From NCBI GenBank assembly GCA_016200545.1, contig JACQEO010000085.1, positions 1-55,894 of the forward strand: a DNA stretch of 55,894 nt. The letters are read 5' to 3'. Shown in pieces: positions 1 through 8,579 of this stretch. Each line of letters begins with the position of its first letter. Within the stretch, counting starts at the first letter, position 1. Source of the stretch: Deltaproteobacteria bacterium. GTDB lineage: Bacteria > Desulfobacterota > Binatia > UTPRO1. The notes below the pieces were generated by a model. The model searched no databases. It had not been told where the DNA came from and was given only the letters and a program-made list of their open reading frames with translations. A program made the position numbers and the translations under genes.

Positions 1-2
1 TC

Positions 3-365
3 CAAGGGTGTACGGCGGACACGCAATGCGCGCCCTACAATCTGTGCGTCGGCGGCAGCAACGCCGGGCACAACTGCGCGGCGGCCTCGGAGTGTCCCGG
101 CGGCGCGTGCACTTCGAAGGTAGGGGGCCAGTTCGAGCACTGCAGCATCGGCAAGTTCCGCGATTGCTTCACGGACAACGGGGTGAGCGGCAACAGCATC
201 CACGCGACCGGCGCCGCCGACGTGCCGGTGCACGACCAATCGAATCCGACGCTCGCGGCGCTCTTCTGCATCGGCCCGACGAGCACGCCGTCGGTGAACG
301 GCGCCGCCGGCTTGCCGGGACTCGGACGCCTCGAGCTCCTCGGACACGCGCGGGGTTTGCCCTAA
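3..365 (+). CDS. C-terminal part of a Cys-rich secreted protein (paralogue 1)
   Basis: The reading frame is open from the window edge, so the N-terminus is missing. The visible 120 residues hold several cysteines in the pattern C-x-GG-x(3)-G-x(2)-C and end in the family signature NPTLAALFCIG followed by GAAGLPGLGRLEL. Nearly the same C-terminus closes the next two genes and, more distantly, the genes at 12.3 kb and 39 kb. The family is not one I can name. The many paired cysteines fit a disulfide-stabilised extracytoplasmic protein. A good intrinsic terminator follows the stop codon. Confidence 0.8.
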   Translation, partial: QGCTADTQCAPYNLCVGGSNAGHNCAAASECPGGACTSKVGGQFEHCSIGKFRDCFTDNGVSGNSIHATGAADVPVHDQSNPTLAALFCIGPTSTPSVNGAAGLPGLGRLELLGHARGLP

Positions 366-387
366 GCACGTTGAGGCAACGAAACGC

Positions 388-448
388 CCAGGAGCCCCGA
401 TCCAAATCCCGGACCGGGGCTCCTGGCGTCCGGCGTGTGATTTTTCCT
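388..448 (+). terminator. Rho-independent terminator after paralogue 1
   Basis: A 12-bp GC-rich stem (388-399 pairs with 415-426) closes a 15-nt loop. About 14 nt later comes a short T-run (442-446). It ends the transcript of the first Cys-rich gene and isolates the next one. Confidence 0.7.
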
Positions 449-546
449 CCGCTGCCCACCGTTCGGGCGCACCCGACAACGGCGGCGCGACCGCGACCGT
501 CACCGCGGAGCGGCGCGTTTGGTTCTGCACGCAAGCGGTACCGCAT

Positions 547-578
547 TTGACTCGCAACGTCGCGGTTTGGTAGCCGTA
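547..578 (+). promoter_or_regulatory. Putative promoter of Cys-rich paralogue 2
   Basis: TTGACT at 547-552 is followed, 18 bp start to start, by GTTTGGTA at 565-572. The last part reads as an extended -10 (TGG-TA). The same TTGAC/GTTTGGTA arrangement with the same spacing lies upstream of paralogue 4 (12267), and a close variant lies upstream of paralogue 3 (2637). The leader before the ATG would be about 50 nt. This is pattern recognition only. Confidence 0.45.
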
Positions 579-631
579 CGGTCACGGTCCATTTCGTAAC
601 CGCGCCCGCGGACAATCCGAGGAGGGGGATC

Positions 632-2530
632 ATGCACGACGTATCGAGGACAGGCTTGCGTCTCGCAGGCTTGCTGGTGATGGCGATCTGCATCGCACAC
701 TGCGGCGACAGCAGTGTCCACGTCCAAACGGGCAACGGCATCAATCCGACCGCGGGCACGTTCATCGGTGCCACCGATCAGGGTGGTGCGCTCACCATCC
801 AGGTCGGCAGCATCGACGCCATCGCCTTCGATTGCGACGGGCAACCGATCTCGGAGACGTTCTCGCCGCCGAAGGAAGTCGGGGCCGACGGCACTTTCGC
901 CTTCCAGTTCTCGGACGGCGGCCGCAAGTTCCACGTCTCCGGCCGCTTCACGAGCAACGACGAGGTCGAAGGTATCATCGACGACGAGAACAATCAGTGC
1001 GACACCGGCTTCCAGGCGAGCCGCGAAGGTGGGACGCCTCCCACTCGAACGGCGACGCCCGGACCTGGAGCGACAAAGACCCCGACACCGCTCCCGACGG
1101 AGACCTCCTCACCCGGGCCAGGTGAAACTGCAACGCCGGCGCTCACGTCCACCCCCGTCGACACCAATGTGCTGACGCCAACGCCTACGCCGACCTCGAC
1201 GAGCACGACAGGCTCCTGCCCCACCCTGATCACCTTCACCGGCACCTCGACGAAGGGCGTGCTCGACACCGGCTGGACCGGTCAGGGCCATAACTCGACG
1301 GTCGTCAGTGAGGGCACGGTGACGGTCACCGTCACGAGCTGCCAGCACAGCGCGCCTCCCTGTGGGGTCTGCAACTACACGGGTCCGGTCGCGAACAAGA
1401 CGGGAGAGATCCAGAGTCGGCGCTGCTCCCTCGACAGCGCGATCCCGTGCACGAGCGATTCCAATTGCTCCGGTAACGGTACGTGCAAGTTCTTCTTCGG
1501 CACCTACTTGCCGCTCGCGGCCGGCGGCGTCTCGACCTGCGTCGAGAACACCTTCAGCAGCGGCATCAGCGGCACCGCCAACATCGAGACCGGCACGAGC
1601 GCAGGTGCCGCGAGCCTCGTCTCGCGGGTGTTCACCGGGGTTACGCTCTCGAATCCGTGCCCGCGCTGCCTCAATGACCCGACGCCGAATGACGGCGTCA
1701 AGGGCGGCACCTGCAACGGCGCGGGTTTGCATTCAGGCGCAATGTGCGATGCGAACGGCTCGTCCCCGAATCAGTCGTTCGGCACGACCAGCCTGGATTG
1801 CCCACCCGGCAGTGGCGCGCTGATCGCGAGCTTGCCGATCGACCTCTCCAACACGACCGGCAGCAAGACGAAGACGCTGTCCGCGGGGACGAGCCCGCCT
1901 TGCACCGACGGGACCTTTGCCGGCCTTTTGTGTCAGTGCGACACCTGCAACAACGCAGCGGCGACGCCGTGTAGCAACAACGCCGACTGCACCGCCGTTG
2001 GGGCGACGGTATGCGGTGGCCAGCGTTGCCTCGGCGGTACCAACAACGGTCATCCGTGCGCGAACAACAGCGCGTGTCCGGGCAGCGGCACCGCTTGCAC
2101 CGTGCCGGGCGCGGCGACCGCGGGGAATCAGTGTGACGGCGGCTCCGGTGACTGCATCGACAACCCACAGCCGGGAGATCCAAACAAGCGTACGTGCGGA
2201 ACCGGCCCGAGCGAGTCGTTTTGCGGACCGGTGGAGATTTTCCGGGGTTGCTCGAGCGATGCGCAGTGCGGCGTTGGGGTTGGCGGCGCTCCTGGCGACA
2301 CCTGCAACGTGACGCGCTTCCGTGATTGCTTCGACAATGGCTTGGACACCGAGGTGGTCAGGGCGAGCGGTGTGGTGGATAAGCCTTCTGGCCATGCTTC
2401 GAATCCGACGCTGGCGGCGCTCTTCTGCATCGGACCAACGACCGCGGGCGCCGTGAACTCCGCCGCCGGCCTTCCTGGCCTCGGCCGTCTCGAACTGCAA
2501 GGGCACGCCACCGACAACGGCACGCTCTGA
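632..2530 (+). CDS. Cys-rich secreted protein with Thr/Pro linker (paralogue 2)
   Basis: 632 residues. The ATG follows a strong RBS (GGAGGGGG, 621-628). An N-terminal hydrophobic segment ends in IAHCGDSS; the Cys could be a lipidation site, although His at -1 is unusual for a lipobox. A small beta-rich-looking region is followed by a low-complexity linker (about residues 135-190) rich in TPTPT repeats. A long Cys-rich domain then contains TGWTGQGH, LAAGGVSTC, CPRC and a C-x-GGTNNG-x(2)-C motif, and ends in the signature AAGLPGLGRLEL. Paralogue 3 aligns along almost its whole length. The function is unknown. It is probably an exported, disulfide-bonded envelope protein, with the linker as a possible O-glycosylation target. 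Confidence 0.85.
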   Translation: MHDVSRTGLRLAGLLVMAICIAHCGDSSVHVQTGNGINPTAGTFIGATDQGGALTIQVGSIDAIAFDCDGQPISETFSPPKEVGADGTFAFQFSDGGRKFHVSGRFTSNDEVEGIIDDENNQCDTGFQASREGGTPPTRTATPGPGATKTPTPLPTETSSPGPGETATPALTSTPVDTNVLTPTPTPTSTSTTGSCPTLITFTGTSTKGVLDTGWTGQGHNSTVVSEGTVTVTVTSCQHSAPPCGVCNYTGPVANKTGEIQSRRCSLDSAIPCTSDSNCSGNGTCKFFFGTYLPLAAGGVSTCVENTFSSGISGTANIETGTSAGAASLVSRVFTGVTLSNPCPRCLNDPTPNDGVKGGTCNGAGLHSGAMCDANGSSPNQSFGTTSLDCPPGSGALIASLPIDLSNTTGSKTKTLSAGTSPPCTDGTFAGLLCQCDTCNNAAATPCSNNADCTAVGATVCGGQRCLGGTNNGHPCANNSACPGSGTACTVPGAATAGNQCDGGSGDCIDNPQPGDPNKRTCGTGPSESFCGPVEIFRGCSSDAQCGVGVGGAPGDTCNVTRFRDCFDNGLDTEVVRASGVVDKPSGHASNPTLAALFCIGPTTAGAVNSAAGLPGLGRLELQGHATDNGTL

Positions 2531-2572
2531 CCTGAGTCGACCGTCTCCGCAGTCGGGGGCGGCGCTTCGAAC

Positions 2573-2603
2573 CCCCCGGTCTCACCGGAGACCGGGGGTT
2601 TTT
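2573..2603 (+). terminator. Rho-independent terminator after paralogue 2
   Basis: A perfect 11-bp stem (2573-2583 with 2588-2598) has a 4-nt loop and is followed directly by TTTTT. This is the clearest intrinsic terminator in the window. Confidence 0.9.
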
Positions 2604-2636
2604 GCTCTGCGTCTCAACAAAACCGCGCGACGGTCA

Positions 2637-2668
2637 TTGACACCTCGCGCGGAAGTTGGTTCCTGAGA
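2637..2668 (+). promoter_or_regulatory. Putative promoter of Cys-rich paralogue 3
   Basis: A perfect TTGACA (2637-2642) is followed at 17 bp by AGTTGGTT (2654-2661), a variant of the GTTTGGTA element seen upstream of paralogues 2 and 4. It lies just after the terminator of the preceding gene, where a new promoter is needed. Confidence 0.4.
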
Positions 2669-2723
2669 GACAGGGGTGCCGACAGCGCTTACGAAACCCG
2701 ACATCGGGAGGAGGATACGAGAG

Positions 2724-4241
2724 ATGCAGGACGCGTTGAAAAAAAGTCTGCGGATCGCCGGCTACGCGGTGATGGCGGTAGCGATCGCCCACTGCGGCGA
2801 CAGCAACAACAACAACGACAACACGACACCACGCGCCACGCGCACGGCGACCCCCAAGCCCCTTACGGCTACTCCAACTCCAGGACTCAGCGCGATCCCG
2901 ACCGTGACGTCGACGGGCGGGACGGTTCCGACCGTGACCGCAACGCCAACGGGCAGCCCCTGCCCCGGCGGGATCTCCTTCGAGGGCAATGCCGCGACGT
3001 CTCGACTCGACACCGGCTTCGTGGGTTTCGCGCATGACGCCAAGATCATCGACCGCGGCAAGGTTTCGGTTGCGACCGACTGTGGGGGCAATGCGCGTCC
3101 ATGTGGCGTCTGCAACGTCACCGGGCCGATTCCGAATACCAATGCCGGCGCCGGCGTCTCCAACAATCATCGGTGCAACGGCGACACGTCGATCGAATGC
3201 ACCTCGAACGCTGATTGCGGCGCGTCCGGTACCTGCGAGTGGTTCTTCGGCTCACCGCTACCGTTGGCGGCAGGCGGCGTCTCGACGTGCATCGTGAATC
3301 AGGTCGTCGGCATCATCACCGGCACCGCCAACATCGAGACCGGTGAGGGCGCAACCAAGGTGGCGCTGCGGTCGAGCGTGTTCACGGGCCCCGCGCTCAA
3401 CCAGCCGTGCCCGACCTGCAACGGCGACGCGACGATTGCCGACGGTGTGCGGAGCGGCACGTGCTCGGGCGGTGCCCGTGACGGACTGTCGTGCGACGTC
3501 AGCGGCACGAGCCCGACTTTCGACCCGAATGGCAAGACCAGCTTCGATTGCCCTCCGATCGCCGGCGCCAGGATCGCCGCACTGTCGATCGATCTCTCCA
3601 ATTCCACCTTCACGACCACAAAGACGCTCTCCGCGGCGAACCCGGATTGCCGCGCCGCCGCTGGCAAGAAATGCTTCTGCGACACCTGCGCCACTGCGGC
3701 CGCGGAGCCGTGCTCGACGAACGCCGATTGCCCCGGGGGGGCGGCGTGCGGCGGCAAGCGATGCCGTGGGGGCACCAACAACGGCGCGGCGTGCGCGACC
3801 TCCGGCGTGGCATCCGAATGCCCTGGCGGTGCGTGCGGGGTTCCGGGTCAGGCGACCGTACCCAACCAGTGCAGCAATGGAAGCGACTGCGCCCCGATCG
3901 CGGGCAGCAACAATGGTGAGTGCCCGGCGGGTCCCGTCGATTTCTTCTGCAGTCCGCACGATACGTTCCAAGGCTGCACGCCCGGCGGCACCGATTGCAC
4001 GTTTCCCGGCGACACCTGCGCAGGAAAGAACCGGCCGTGCTTCCTCGACAACGGCAACATCGGCGGCAGTGTAACCGCCACCGGCGCCGCGGAGGTGCCG
4101 GTCAACGGAACGTCGCACCCCAAGCTCGCCGCGTTCTTCTGCGTCGCGCCGACGAGCTCGGGATCGGTGAATGCCGCGGCCGGCCTGCCCGGCCTCGGCC
4201 GCTTACAGCTCGACGGCACGGCGCAGGAGATCGCACCCTGA
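2724..4241 (+). CDS. Cys-rich secreted protein with Thr/Pro linker (paralogue 3)
   Basis: 505 residues. I chose the ATG at 2724 because GGGAGGAGG (2707-2715) precedes it and because the N-terminus then matches paralogue 2: charged start, hydrophobic helix, then IAHCGDS. An upstream in-frame GTG at 2676 would add an unlikely tail. A poly-Asn stretch and a Thr/Pro linker follow (about residues 30-90), then the Cys-rich domain with LDTGFVGFAH, LAAGGVSTC, CPTC and C-x-GGTNNG motifs, and the AAGLPGLGRLQL ending. It arose from the same ancestor as the two upstream copies by tandem duplication. The role is unknown. Confidence 0.85.
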   Translation: MQDALKKSLRIAGYAVMAVAIAHCGDSNNNNDNTTPRATRTATPKPLTATPTPGLSAIPTVTSTGGTVPTVTATPTGSPCPGGISFEGNAATSRLDTGFVGFAHDAKIIDRGKVSVATDCGGNARPCGVCNVTGPIPNTNAGAGVSNNHRCNGDTSIECTSNADCGASGTCEWFFGSPLPLAAGGVSTCIVNQVVGIITGTANIETGEGATKVALRSSVFTGPALNQPCPTCNGDATIADGVRSGTCSGGARDGLSCDVSGTSPTFDPNGKTSFDCPPIAGARIAALSIDLSNSTFTTTKTLSAANPDCRAAAGKKCFCDTCATAAAEPCSTNADCPGGAACGGKRCRGGTNNGAACATSGVASECPGGACGVPGQATVPNQCSNGSDCAPIAGSNNGECPAGPVDFFCSPHDTFQGCTPGGTDCTFPGDTCAGKNRPCFLDNGNIGGSVTATGAAEVPVNGTSHPKLAAFFCVAPTSSGSVNAAAGLPGLGRLQLDGTAQEIAP

Positions 4242-4280
4242 GCGCGCCCTGAGTCGAAGCTCTTCTTCCTTCGATTGATG

Positions 4281-4318
4281 ACGAGGCCCGCAGGTCTCCA
4301 CGACCTGCGGGCCTCGTT
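4281..4318. terminator. Strong hairpin between convergent genes
   Basis: A 16-bp perfect stem (4281-4296 with 4302-4317) has a 5-nt loop and only a TT tail. It sits between the stop of paralogue 3 and the end of the convergent glycosyltransferase gene, so it may stop transcription in both directions. Confidence 0.65.
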
Positions 4319-4367
4319 GCATGACGTTGGCGGGCGATGAGAAGCGAACCGCGCCGTCCCGACGCCG

Positions 4368-5108
4368 CTACGCGCGGCCGCGCGCACCGTCGGCGGTGAT
4401 CCGACGGTAGAGCTTGAAGAGCTCGTAGAAGGCGCGAACGATCACCAGTGGGTTGGCGCCCGTGGGCGTGCCGTGCCGGCGCTCGTAGTGGTGGACGCCG
4501 ACTTCGTGGACGCGGAAACCGGCGCGCACGGCACGCGCCAGCACTTCCGTGCTGATCATCGCGCCCTCCGCTTCGACGCGCACCATGTCGAAGACCTCGC
4601 GCTTGAAGAGCTTGAAGGCGCAGTCGACGTCGCGGACGGGGATGTGGAAGAGACGGTGCACGAGACCGTTCCAAGCCGCGGCGTTCAGCTTCCGCAGGCC
4701 GCCCTCGGCGCGATCGAGACGGTAGCCGACGACGACGTCGTACTCGGGGACGAACGGCAGCAGCCGCTCGATCTCCGCGACGTCGAATTGCCCGTCACCG
4801 TCGGTGAAGAAGACGTACGCCTTGCGACTCGCCGCGAATCCGGACTTGAGGGCGCCCCCGTAGCCGCGATTCACCGGGTGATGCACCACCCGTACGTGCG
4901 GATCGGCGGCGGCGAGCTCGTCGGCGACCGCGCCGGTGCGGTCGGCGCTGCCGTCGTCGACGACGATGATCTCGTAGTCGTCGGCGACGCGCGCCAGTAC
5001 CGCGGTCATCCGTTCGACCATCATCGGAACGTTACGCTCCTCGTTGTACGCGGGAAAGAACGCCGAGAGGCTGGGCACTCGCGCCGTCGAAGTCACGATC
5101 GCACTCAC
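4368..5108 (-). CDS. Family-2 glycosyltransferase, DPM1/ArnC-like
   Basis: 246 residues from a GTG start. GT-A fold motifs are clear: FFPAYNEE near residue 17, IIVVDDGSADRT near 47, NRGYGGAL, and the metal-binding TDGDGQFD near 101. No C-terminal membrane helices are visible, so it is of the soluble dolichyl-phosphate-mannose-synthase type that transfers a sugar from a nucleotide donor to polyprenyl phosphate. It lies near GT-C genes that use such lipid-linked sugars. The exact sugar cannot be read from sequence. Confidence 0.85.
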   Translation of the reverse strand: MSAIVTSTARVPSLSAFFPAYNEERNVPMMVERMTAVLARVADDYEIIVVDDGSADRTGAVADELAAADPHVRVVHHPVNRGYGGALKSGFAASRKAYVFFTDGDGQFDVAEIERLLPFVPEYDVVVGYRLDRAEGGLRKLNAAAWNGLVHRLFHIPVRDVDCAFKLFKREVFDMVRVEAEGAMISTEVLARAVRAGFRVHEVGVHHYERRHGTPTGANPLVIVRAFYELFKLYRRITADGARGRA

Positions 5109-5209
5109 CTAACATCGAGCCTGCAACGAGTCCAATCACGGCGCCGCGCCGCGTCCGTATATGCGGAGTGTTTTACTCGCGTCGATCGGCACCGATATGA
5201 TCGCGCGCC

Positions 5210-6391
5210 GTGACCGGTCACCGCCGCCTCGGAGCGTTCGCGATCTTCCTCGGCGTCACCCTCCTGCTGTACGCATCGAACCCGCGCGTGCCCGACGCCT
5301 ACAAGCACCACGTGTACGTCGCCGACGCGTGGCTGCACGGGCGGACGTGGGTACAAGGCTATCCGCCGCACTATCACGATTGGATCACGGTGAACGGCGA
5401 GGTGCACTCGCCGTTCGGCCCGACACCGGCGATCATGCTCGTACCGTTCGTCTGGTGGTGGGGCACGTCCTTCAACATGAACGTCTTCAGCATGGCGGTC
5501 GCCGGGTTGAACGCCGCGGTGTGCTGGCTCTTGCTGCTCGACGTCGGGGTCGGGCGACGGCGCGCCGCGCTCGGGACGCTCATCTTCGCGTTCGGCACCG
5601 TCAATTGGTACACGGCGATCATCGGCACGACGTGGTTTCTCAGCCATCTCTGCGTCGAGCTCTTCCTCCTGCTGGCGCTGCGCGAGGTTTTCCGACGCGG
5701 ACGCAGCCTCCTCGTCGGTGCGGCGCTCGGGTTCGCGGTGCTGTCGCGTGTGAACGTCGCGACCGCCGCGCCCGCGATGCTGCTGCTCCTGATCGACCGC
5801 CATGCGAGCCGCCCCGGCATCAGGGCCTTCCTCGGTCTCGAGGCGCTCCGGCGCGCGCTGCTCTTCGGCGTCGGGCTCGGCCTCGTTCTCATGATCGAGG
5901 TCGGCCTCAACTATGTCCGCTTCGGCAACCCACTCGAGACCGGCTACGGCGTCGCCGCTCAGGTGTACATGGCGAACCGTACCTACGGCTGGTATGATTG
6001 GCGCTACCTGCCGCGCCACCTCTACGTCTCGATGTTCAAGGGCTGGGAGTACGTCGAGGAGTTCCCGTACCTGAAACCGTCGCCCGAGGGGCTCTCGATC
6101 GTGCTCACGAGCCCAATCCTGCTCTACGCGTTCGCGGCACCGTGGCGCGAACGGACGGTGCGTCTCCTCTGGTTGGCGGTGGCGCTGACGACCGCGGCGC
6201 TCTTCCCGTACTTCTACCAGGGCTGGGTGCAGTTCGGGTATCGCTACCTGCTCGACGCTCTGCCCTACGGGATCATTTTGGTCGCGCTCGGCCTCGCCGG
6301 CGGCAGGCGCGCGGCGACGACGCTACTCCTCGAGATCTCCACGCTCTCAAACGCGCTCGGCGTGTACTGGGGCGAGAAGCTCGGCTGGTGA
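5210..6391 (+). CDS. Polytopic membrane protein, probable GT-C-type glycosyltransferase
   Basis: 393 residues from GTG; no in-frame ATG precedes it. There are eight or more hydrophobic helices. The first periplasmic loop is rich in His, Trp and Tyr and contains SPFGPTPAIMLVPF, a common arrangement in GT-C membrane glycosyltransferases. The family is not certain. It is divergent from the glycosyltransferase gene upstream, and its last 45 bp overlap the end of the convergent gene at 6347. From context it may act on a cell-surface glycan or lipid. Confidence 0.6.
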   Translation: MTGHRRLGAFAIFLGVTLLLYASNPRVPDAYKHHVYVADAWLHGRTWVQGYPPHYHDWITVNGEVHSPFGPTPAIMLVPFVWWWGTSFNMNVFSMAVAGLNAAVCWLLLLDVGVGRRRAALGTLIFAFGTVNWYTAIIGTTWFLSHLCVELFLLLALREVFRRGRSLLVGAALGFAVLSRVNVATAAPAMLLLLIDRHASRPGIRAFLGLEALRRALLFGVGLGLVLMIEVGLNYVRFGNPLETGYGVAAQVYMANRTYGWYDWRYLPRHLYVSMFKGWEYVEEFPYLKPSPEGLSIVLTSPILLYAFAAPWRERTVRLLWLAVALTTAALFPYFYQGWVQFGYRYLLDALPYGIILVALGLAGGRRAATTLLLEISTLSNALGVYWGEKLGW

Positions 6392-7687
6392 GACGCTCGC
6401 GCTCGAGCCGAGCCGCGACTCGTCGGCGAGCGGGCGCTTGCGGAGCGCGAGCACGAGCTCACTGCGAAACACGTACGCGACGCCCTCGAGCTCGAACCCG
6501 AAACGGCGACAGGTGGCGATCAACCCGTCACGCGTATAGTGCGTGATGTGCTCGTCCTTGTAGCCGCCGGGGGCGAAGAATCCGTAGAGCGGCTCGATCG
6601 CCCGCCAGCCGATGGTCGCGTAGTCAGGTGTGCCGAGGATGAGGAGTCCCCCCGGCCGCAGGACGCGCCGCAGCTCGGTGAAGATCACCTCGTCGTACGG
6701 AATGTGCTCGATCACCTGCGAGCACACGACGCAATCGAAGGACGCGTCAGCGATGGGCAACGCGAAGATCGACGCGCGCACCAGCGGGACGTCGTAGCGT
6801 CGCATGTAGCGCAGCTTGTTGTGGAGGATGTCGAGTCCGACGACGTCGTTGATCGACTGGAGAATGATGCTCGAGCCGCAACCGACGTCGAGTGTCTTCC
6901 CGGCGCCGCGCGCCCATTCACAGACGACTTGATGGCGCCGCCGCTGCCACCAACGCTGGAGCGGGATCACGCTGTAGAATGCGCGCTCGTCGTAGTCGGC
7001 TGACTCGATCGAGTTGCGAAGCGCCCATAGGCGGAAGAACGCGCGCAGGAGATCGAGGCCGAACGCAACGATGCGCGCGTGCGAGCTGCCGCGGTCGCGC
7101 GGGTAGTAGGTGAAGGGGATCTCGACGATCCGCCACCCCGCCGCGTGCGCCTTCACGAGGATCTCCTCGAGAATCTCGAAGTTCGTACCCTGAAGGGAAA
7201 GCCCGTGCACCGCCGCGGCGCGATACAGGCGAAAGCCGCTCGAGAGGTCGCGAACCGGAAGCCCGAGGCCGCGCGCGAAGAACCCGTTCAAGATGCGCGA
7301 CAAGAGGAGGCGATGGCGCGGCATGTAGGCGACGCCGCCCTTGACGTAACGCGACGCGATCACCACGTCACCGCGCTCTCGCCCGCGCCAGAGCTTCACG
7401 ATGAAGTCGGGATCGTGGGAGAGATCGGCGTCGAGCGTCAGGATGAACGTGCCGCGCGCCGCGACGAGCCCGTCGCGGAGCGCTCCCCCGTAGCCCGGCA
7501 GCCGTTGCCGCAAGACCCGTGCGCCGCCGGCGCGCGCCGCCTCCTCGGTGCCGTCGGTCGAGCCGCCGTCGACGACGATCAGCTCGTAGCGACAGCCGAT
7601 CTCGTCGAGAACGCGCGCGGCGCGCGGCAGCAGCCGCTCGACGTTCTCACGCTCGTTCAGGACCGGGATGACGACGCTCAGATCCAC
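6347..7687 (-). CDS. Family-2 glycosyltransferase fused to a class I methyltransferase
   Basis: About 446 residues. The N-terminal 240 residues are a DPM1-like GT2 domain (VVIPVLNERENV, VDGGSTDGT, LDADLSHDPDF). The C-terminal 200 residues are an SAM-dependent methyltransferase (LDVGCGSS, CSQVIEHI, LRRVLRPGG). I prefer the GTG at 7687 because the protein then starts directly at the first GT2 strand, as in relatives. The alternative TTG at 7723 falls inside a promoter-like element. The combination suggests a lipid-linked sugar made and methylated by one protein. It overlaps the convergent membrane-protein gene by 45 bp. Confidence 0.8.
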   Translation of the reverse strand: MDLSVVIPVLNERENVERLLPRAARVLDEIGCRYELIVVDGGSTDGTEEAARAGGARVLRQRLPGYGGALRDGLVAARGTFILTLDADLSHDPDFIVKLWRGRERGDVVIASRYVKGGVAYMPRHRLLLSRILNGFFARGLGLPVRDLSSGFRLYRAAAVHGLSLQGTNFEILEEILVKAHAAGWRIVEIPFTYYPRDRGSSHARIVAFGLDLLRAFFRLWALRNSIESADYDERAFYSVIPLQRWWQRRRHQVVCEWARGAGKTLDVGCGSSIILQSINDVVGLDILHNKLRYMRRYDVPLVRASIFALPIADASFDCVVCSQVIEHIPYDEVIFTELRRVLRPGGLLILGTPDYATIGWRAIEPLYGFFAPGGYKDEHITHYTRDGLIATCRRFGFELEGVAYVFRSELVLALRKRPLADESRLGSSASVSPAELLAPVHAERV

Positions 7688-7693
7688 CGGGCG

Positions 7694-7723
7694 AGCGTAC
7701 CAAACGGTTCGCGATGCGCACAA
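7694..7723 (-). promoter_or_regulatory. Putative promoter of the GT2-methyltransferase gene
   Basis: On the minus strand TTGTGC (7723-7718) is followed at 18 bp by GTTTGGTA (7705-7698). The 14 bases GAACCGTTTGGTAC are identical to those in the promoter-like element of Cys-rich paralogue 4 at 12281-12294. If TACGCT serves as the -10, transcription would begin about at the GTG start, giving a leaderless mRNA. Confidence 0.35.
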
Positions 7724-7778
7724 GAATACGATTGCGCATGCCGCGTCCGCTCACGACTACGGCGCCGCGGGTCTCGAC

Positions 7779-8579
7779 TCAGGCGCGCGCCGATCCGGGG
7801 CGCTCTCCGTACACGCCGCGCGCCTCGTTGCGCCGCACACGCCAGAGGTCGCCGAACATACGGAACGAGTCGCGCGCGAGTCGTACCCGCGACTCGTGCC
7901 GGTGCGACAACGTCACCGGGAACCGCACGATGCGGTGCCGGCGCGTGCACGCGAGATAGACGAGCTCGACGTCGAACCCGTAGCCGTCGATGGTGAGGAG
8001 CGGAAAGAGGGCGCGCGCGCTTGCGCGCCGGAAGCTCTTGAGACCGCACTGAGTGTCGCCGAACGGCAACCCGAGCGCCAGCCGTACGAGGGCGGCGTAC
8101 GTCCGGCCGGCGATCTGGCGCGCCAGCGGATACGACGGATCGTACGAAGAGGCCGGCAAGTCGCGCGCCCCGAGCGCGATGTCGGCCTCGCCACCCGCGA
8201 CGAGCCGCACCGCCTCGTCGAGGTTGGCGAGGGTGTACGGCAGGTCGGCATCGATGAACGCGACCACGCGCCCGCGACTCGCCGCGACGCCGGCGACGAC
8301 CGCCCGCCCCTTGCCACGGTTCACCGGCAACCGAACGGACGCGACCCGCACGGCGCCGCGCGGCCGCCTCTCGACGGTCGCCGCCGTCGCATCGATGCTG
8401 CCGTCGTCGACGACGATGATCTCGGCCTCGCCGCCGCGCGACGCCAGGTGCGATTCGAGGGCGTCGAGCGTCGCCGGCAAGCGTGCCGCCTCGTTGTAGG
8501 CGGGGACGATCACCGAGACGGCGAGCTCGTCCTGCGTCGGACGACTCAGATCCAGTGCGCCGGTCCCGCCTGGAACCAC
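7779..8579 (-). CDS. Family-2 glycosyltransferase, DPM1/ALG5-like
   Basis: About 266 residues. VIVPAYNEAARLPATLDAL, IIVVDDGSIDAT, VNRGKGRAV, FIDADLPY and the CGLKSF motif identify a dolichyl-phosphate sugar synthase-type GT2. The GTG at 8579 is the last good start before the conserved core. It overlaps the end of the upstream GT-C gene by 34 bp, which implies translational coupling. It probably makes the polyprenyl-phosphate sugar used by that GT-C enzyme. Confidence 0.82.
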   Translation of the reverse strand: MVPGGTGALDLSRPTQDELAVSVIVPAYNEAARLPATLDALESHLASRGGEAEIIVVDDGSIDATAATVERRPRGAVRVASVRLPVNRGKGRAVVAGVAASRGRVVAFIDADLPYTLANLDEAVRLVAGGEADIALGARDLPASSYDPSYPLARQIAGRTYAALVRLALGLPFGDTQCGLKSFRRASARALFPLLTIDGYGFDVELVYLACTRRHRIVRFPVTLSHRHESRVRLARDSFRMFGDLWRVRRNEARGVYGERPGSARA

